Source: Campylobacteraceae bacterium (GTDB taxonomy: Bacteria; Campylobacterota; Campylobacteria; Campylobacterales; Sulfurovaceae). Taken from it: a DNA stretch of 8,448 nucleotides. Within the stretch, counting starts at the first letter, position 1. The number at the start of each line of letters is the position of its first letter. The notes under the pieces are model-generated. The model was not told the origin of the DNA. It saw only the letters and a list, made by a program, of their open reading frames with translations, and searched no databases. Made by a program: the position numbers and the translations under genes. The stretch is taken from assembly GCA_027083075.1 (NCBI GenBank), contig JALWQQ010000036.1, forward strand, positions 1 to 8,448, given 5' to 3'. Positions 6,497 to 8,448 of this stretch are shown one piece after another.

Positions 6497-7038
6497 TCCT
6501 TTGTGCCGGAGAGATCGAGAGCTTTCCTTTTGCGCGTGCTATTGGTATCGGTCTGATCGATGTCGCCTCCAACCTTACGGCATTGGCGCTGCAGGAGAGG
6601 CCACAAAAGCTTCTCTTTGTCGGCACGGCGGGAAGCTATGGTAGGCGCAAGCTTTTCGAGGTCTGCCACGCCTTTTCGGCGACACAGCTAGAGGCTTGCT
6701 TTTTTCGGCAGGGATGCTACAGCCCGATAGAGAACAAGATAGCCACCGAGCTGCCCTCCGATGTTTCACGTGAAACAGTTGTTACGGTCAACAGCTCAAA
6801 CTATATCACTACCGATACTTCGATAGCGCAACACTATTTGCGCTACAATATCGATCTGGAAAATATGGAATTCTTTGCCGTGATGCGCATCGCACAGCGA
6901 TTCGGGCTTCCTGTAGAGGGGATCTTTGTGGTTAGCAACTACTGTGATGCCAATGCGCATCGAGATTTTCTTGCCAATCACGAAGAGGCGAAGCGGAACT
7001 TAGAAGCGTATCTGCAGAAAAAGGGGTATCTCTCTTGA
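6493..7038 (+). CDS. Short nucleoside phosphorylase/nucleosidase-like protein
   Basis: This 181-residue protein shows the PNP/UDP-phosphorylase fold in compact form. [17 protein letters not shown] (17-33) matches the 'GiGkvnAA' helix, [11 protein letters not shown] (40-50) the 'GtAG' loop, [10 protein letters not shown] (99-108) the substrate loop, [17 protein letters not shown] (124-140) the 'EMEgaAva' ribose-binding helix, and FVVSNYCD (145-152) the end of the core. Characterized MTA/SAH nucleosidases are about 230 residues; here about 35 residues between the first strand and the GIG helix are missing. The catalytic Asp of the 'ISD' motif is Asn149, which resembles 'VSN' of futalosine hydrolases. 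It may be an MqnB-like or specialised, possibly weakly active, member; the substrate is not decidable. ATGA overlap upstream and TTGA overlap downstream indicate tight coupling. It contains a parS site. Confidence 0.7.
   Translation: MILCAGEIESFPFARAIGIGLIDVASNLTALALQERPQKLLFVGTAGSYGRRKLFEVCHAFSATQLEACFFRQGCYSPIENKIATELPSDVSRETVVTVNSSNYITTDTSIAQHYLRYNIDLENMEFFAVMRIAQRFGLPVEGIFVVSNYCDANAHRDFLANHEEAKRNLEAYLQKKGYLS
6762..6777. other. parS: parS centromere site (ParB binding)
   Basis: TGTTTCACGTGAAACA is a perfect 16-bp palindrome identical to the bacterial chromosomal parS consensus recognised by ParB/Spo0J. It lies within the nucleosidase-like gene, covering the third base of codon 90 through codon 95, where it dictates Val-Ser-Arg-Glu-Thr. 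In other bacteria ParB loads here, spreads as a CTP-dependent clamp, and recruits ParA and SMC for origin segregation; chromosomal parS sites concentrate near oriC. A 16-base exact match is very unlikely by chance. parA and parB are not in this window. Confidence 0.92.
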
Positions 7039-8105
7039 AACCGTTTATACAGGACTTTGATCAAGCAGCGTTAACAGAAATGGTAGAGCCGAAATTTCGT
7101 ATAAAGCAGATCTTTCATTGGCTCTATCACCATTATGTGGAGGATTTTTCGCAGATGAAAAACCTTCCAAAGGCACTGCAAGAAAACCTATCGGAGCGTT
7201 TTGAGATCGCGCCGCTCAAAATTGCCACTGTACAAGACTCGATAGACGGGAGTCGAAAATATCTCTTTGAGCTGCACGACGGCCATACGGTAGAGGCGGT
7301 ATTGCTTTTGATGAAGCCCAAAGTCTATAATGAAGACGGTTCGCTAAAACACCATGAGCGCTATACTATCTGTATCTCTTCGCAAGTAGGGTGTAAAGTA
7401 GGGTGCGCCTTTTGCTTGACAGCCAAAGGGGGCTTTGTGCGCAACCTAAGCGCCGGCGAGATCGTCGAGCAGGTAAGGATCATCAAGAGAGACAACGGTA
7501 TCGCTGCCAACCGCCGTGTCAACATCGTCTTTATGGGGATGGGCGAACCGCTTGACAATTTGGATGCAGTTGCCCAAGCAATCAAGATCATGAAAGACCC
7601 TGATGGGTTGATGATTTCGCCCCACCGTCAGACTATTTCCACATCCGGTCTGAGTCACAAAATCGCGCGACTTGGAAAGCTGGAACTTGGTGTCAACCTG
7701 GCGATCAGTCTGCATGCGGTAGATGATGCGCTACGCGAAAAACTGATGCCGATCAATCGCGCCTACAACATCGCCTCTATCATCGAAGCGGTGCGTCGAT
7801 TTCCTGTCAATACCCGAAAAAAGGTACTCTTCGAGTATCTGATGATCAAAGATGTCAATGATGATCTTAAGGCGGCAAAAAAGCTTGTAGCATTGCTTGA
7901 CGGCATCAAAGCCAAGGTCAACCTTATCTACTTCAACCCCTATCCCGGCACTGAATTTAAGCGACCTGATGAAGCATCGATGGTGCGTTTTCAAGAGTAT
8001 CTCTTAAGCAAAGGGGTACTCTGTACGATACGCGAATCAAAGGGCATAGATATCTCCGCAGCCTGCGGACAGCTGCGTGAGCAGACCATAGCGAAAGGAG
8101 CATAA
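7035..8105 (+). CDS. rlmN: Dual-specificity 23S rRNA/tRNA adenine-C2 methyltransferase
   Basis: This 356-residue radical-SAM enzyme makes m2A2503 in 23S rRNA and m2A37 in some tRNAs. The N-terminal accessory domain contains [20 protein letters not shown] (18-37). The 4Fe-4S site is Cys120, Cys124 and Cys127 (GCKVGCAFC). GMGEPLDN (168-175) and STSGL (202-206) mark the SAM-binding core, and [10 protein letters not shown] (299-308) follows. Cys344 in SAACGQ is the methyl-carrying cysteine and Cys113 corresponds to the earlier conserved cysteine. The start is TTG, overlapping the preceding stop as TTGA, with AAGGGG at 7021-7026 and an 8-nt spacer. The alternative ATG at 7080 lacks a Shine-Dalgarno and would drop the usual MKP N-terminus. 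Translation therefore depends on the upstream gene. rlmN is the third gene of the four-gene unit. Confidence 0.96.
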   Translation: MKPFIQDFDQAALTEMVEPKFRIKQIFHWLYHHYVEDFSQMKNLPKALQENLSERFEIAPLKIATVQDSIDGSRKYLFELHDGHTVEAVLLLMKPKVYNEDGSLKHHERYTICISSQVGCKVGCAFCLTAKGGFVRNLSAGEIVEQVRIIKRDNGIAANRRVNIVFMGMGEPLDNLDAVAQAIKIMKDPDGLMISPHRQTISTSGLSHKIARLGKLELGVNLAISLHAVDDALREKLMPINRAYNIASIIEAVRRFPVNTRKKVLFEYLMIKDVNDDLKAAKKLVALLDGIKAKVNLIYFNPYPGTEFKRPDEASMVRFQEYLLSKGVLCTIRESKGIDISAACGQLREQTIAKGA

Positions 8106-8106
8106 G

Positions 8107-8202
8107 ATGGGCTTTACGGTCATGGATATCGCACTTTTGGTCATCATTGTAGTGGTGGCAGTTGTGGGGGTAGGGTGGCTTATCTATGAGATGAGAAACT
8201 GA
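8107..8202 (+). CDS. 31-residue single-pass membrane microprotein
   Basis: This very short gene begins 1 nt after the rlmN stop codon. AAAGGAG at 8094-8100, a near-perfect Shine-Dalgarno, lies in the last rlmN codons with a 6-nt spacer. The product has a short polar N-terminus (MGFTVMD), a Val/Ile/Leu/Gly-rich segment (residues 8-26, IALLVIIVVVAVVGVGWLI), and a short charged end (YEMRN). This is a single transmembrane helix with little outside the membrane. Spacing, ribosome-binding site and clean hydrophobicity support translation. An in-frame ATG (codon 6) has no comparable site. No family is recognised; small membrane proteins of this type often regulate a larger partner, but that is speculation here. 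Confidence 0.72.
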   Translation: MGFTVMDIALLVIIVVVAVVGVGWLIYEMRN

Positions 8203-8207
8203 AAAAA

Positions 8208-8313
8208 TTAGAAATTAGAAGTTAGAAATTAGGGATTCAGTGATCCGCGATCCGTTATCCGATAACTGTATAGCTTCGACTCCATCTTTTTTAATGAAGA
8301 GTGAAGGGTTTCG
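8208..8313. repeat. Heptanucleotide-periodic repeat, copy B
   Basis: Five bases after the microprotein stop, a strict 7-base register holds for eight units (8208-8263): TTAGAAA, TTAGAAG, TTAGAAA and TTAGGGA, one divergent unit, then ATCCGCG, ATCCGTT and ATCCGAT. GTTATC and GATAAC around 8260 also form a short palindrome. After about 35 bases without periodicity, GAGTGAAGGGTTTCG (8299-8313) matches the end of copy A at 14 of 15 positions. Both copies have the same orientation. Confidence 0.65.
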
Positions 8314-8317
8314 GTTT

Positions 8318-8342
8318 GCTTTCCTTCGGAAGGCTTTTATTT
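8318..8342 (+). terminator. Rho-independent terminator of the rightward unit
   Basis: GCTTTCCTTCGGAAGGC (8318-8334) folds into a 7-bp stem with one G-U pair and a TTC loop, followed directly by TTTTATTT. The T-tract orientation makes it a plus-strand terminator, ending the SIMPL-nucleosidase-rlmN-microprotein transcript. On the minus strand no T-run follows the stem. Confidence 0.7.
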
Positions 8343-8353
8343 GAATTTTTGAG

Positions 8354-8448
8354 TTAAAGCGGGATTTCGGGAGGCTGAATCTTTCTATTTTCAAGAAAAT
8401 AAACGATCAATTTTTGCTTCATTTTCTTATCGATCCCCCTGTGCACTT
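8354..8448 (-). CDS. 3' end of an unrecognised convergent gene (5' end outside window)
   Basis: On the minus strand an open frame enters from the right edge and ends at TAA (8356-8354). The first complete codon in the window starts at 8446. The visible 30 residues (VHRGIDKKMKQKL, then IVYFLENRKIQPPEIPL) are basic and amphipathic with a Pro-rich end, and look like a real protein C-terminus. They are not enough to name a family. An internal Met (residue 9) is unlikely to be the start, because the frame stays open upstream and that would give only 22 residues. The gene is convergent with the rlmN unit, with the terminator at 8318-8342 between them. Confidence 0.5.
   Translation of the reverse strand, partial: VHRGIDKKMKQKLIVYFLENRKIQPPEIPL

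Overview
The gene content and order suggest a Campylobacterota (epsilonproteobacterial) chromosome of moderate GC, perhaps a Sulfurovum- or Nitratifractor-like marine sulfur oxidizer. Evidence: a KsgA next to an RNase J with a long N/Q/R/G-rich N-terminal extension, facing an RlmN that sits behind a small nucleosidase-like gene, an order I recall from Campylobacter and relatives. The genus is inference only. No phage, transposase, CRISPR array, tRNA or rRNA gene is visible.

Layout. Leftward operon (1-4731, minus strand): ksgA (16S rRNA dimethyladenosine methyltransferase), then rnj (RNase J) overlapping it by 71 nt, a 96-bp gap with its own -10 box, an inner-membrane-anchored OmpA-family protein, and a membrane-anchored helix-hairpin-helix protein that runs off the left edge. 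A divergent 235-bp intergenic region (4732-4966) carries a ~165-bp imperfect inverted-repeat element with an internal perfect hairpin. Rightward (plus strand): hisF (4967-5734), a heptanucleotide-periodic repeat, then a compact four-gene unit: a secreted SIMPL-domain protein, a short nucleoside phosphorylase/nucleosidase-like protein, rlmN from a TTG start, and a 31-residue single-pass membrane microprotein. A second heptad-repeat copy and a rho-independent terminator follow, then the 3' end of a convergent minus-strand gene at the right edge.

How it fits together. Much of the core content concerns RNA: KsgA and RlmN methylate rRNA (RlmN also tRNA) and RNase J processes or decays RNA. HisF makes the imidazole ring of histidine and releases AICAR to purine synthesis. 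The OmpA, HhH, SIMPL and microprotein genes are envelope or membrane proteins of unknown specific role.

The most notable signal is non-coding: a perfect 16-bp parS centromere palindrome (TGTTTCACGTGAAACA, 6762-6777) inside the nucleosidase-like gene. parS sites normally cluster near the replication origin, so this window is probably origin-proximal and may serve as a ParB loading site. Next in interest are two related heptad-periodic repeats that bracket the four-gene unit, and the inverted-repeat element between ksgA and hisF.
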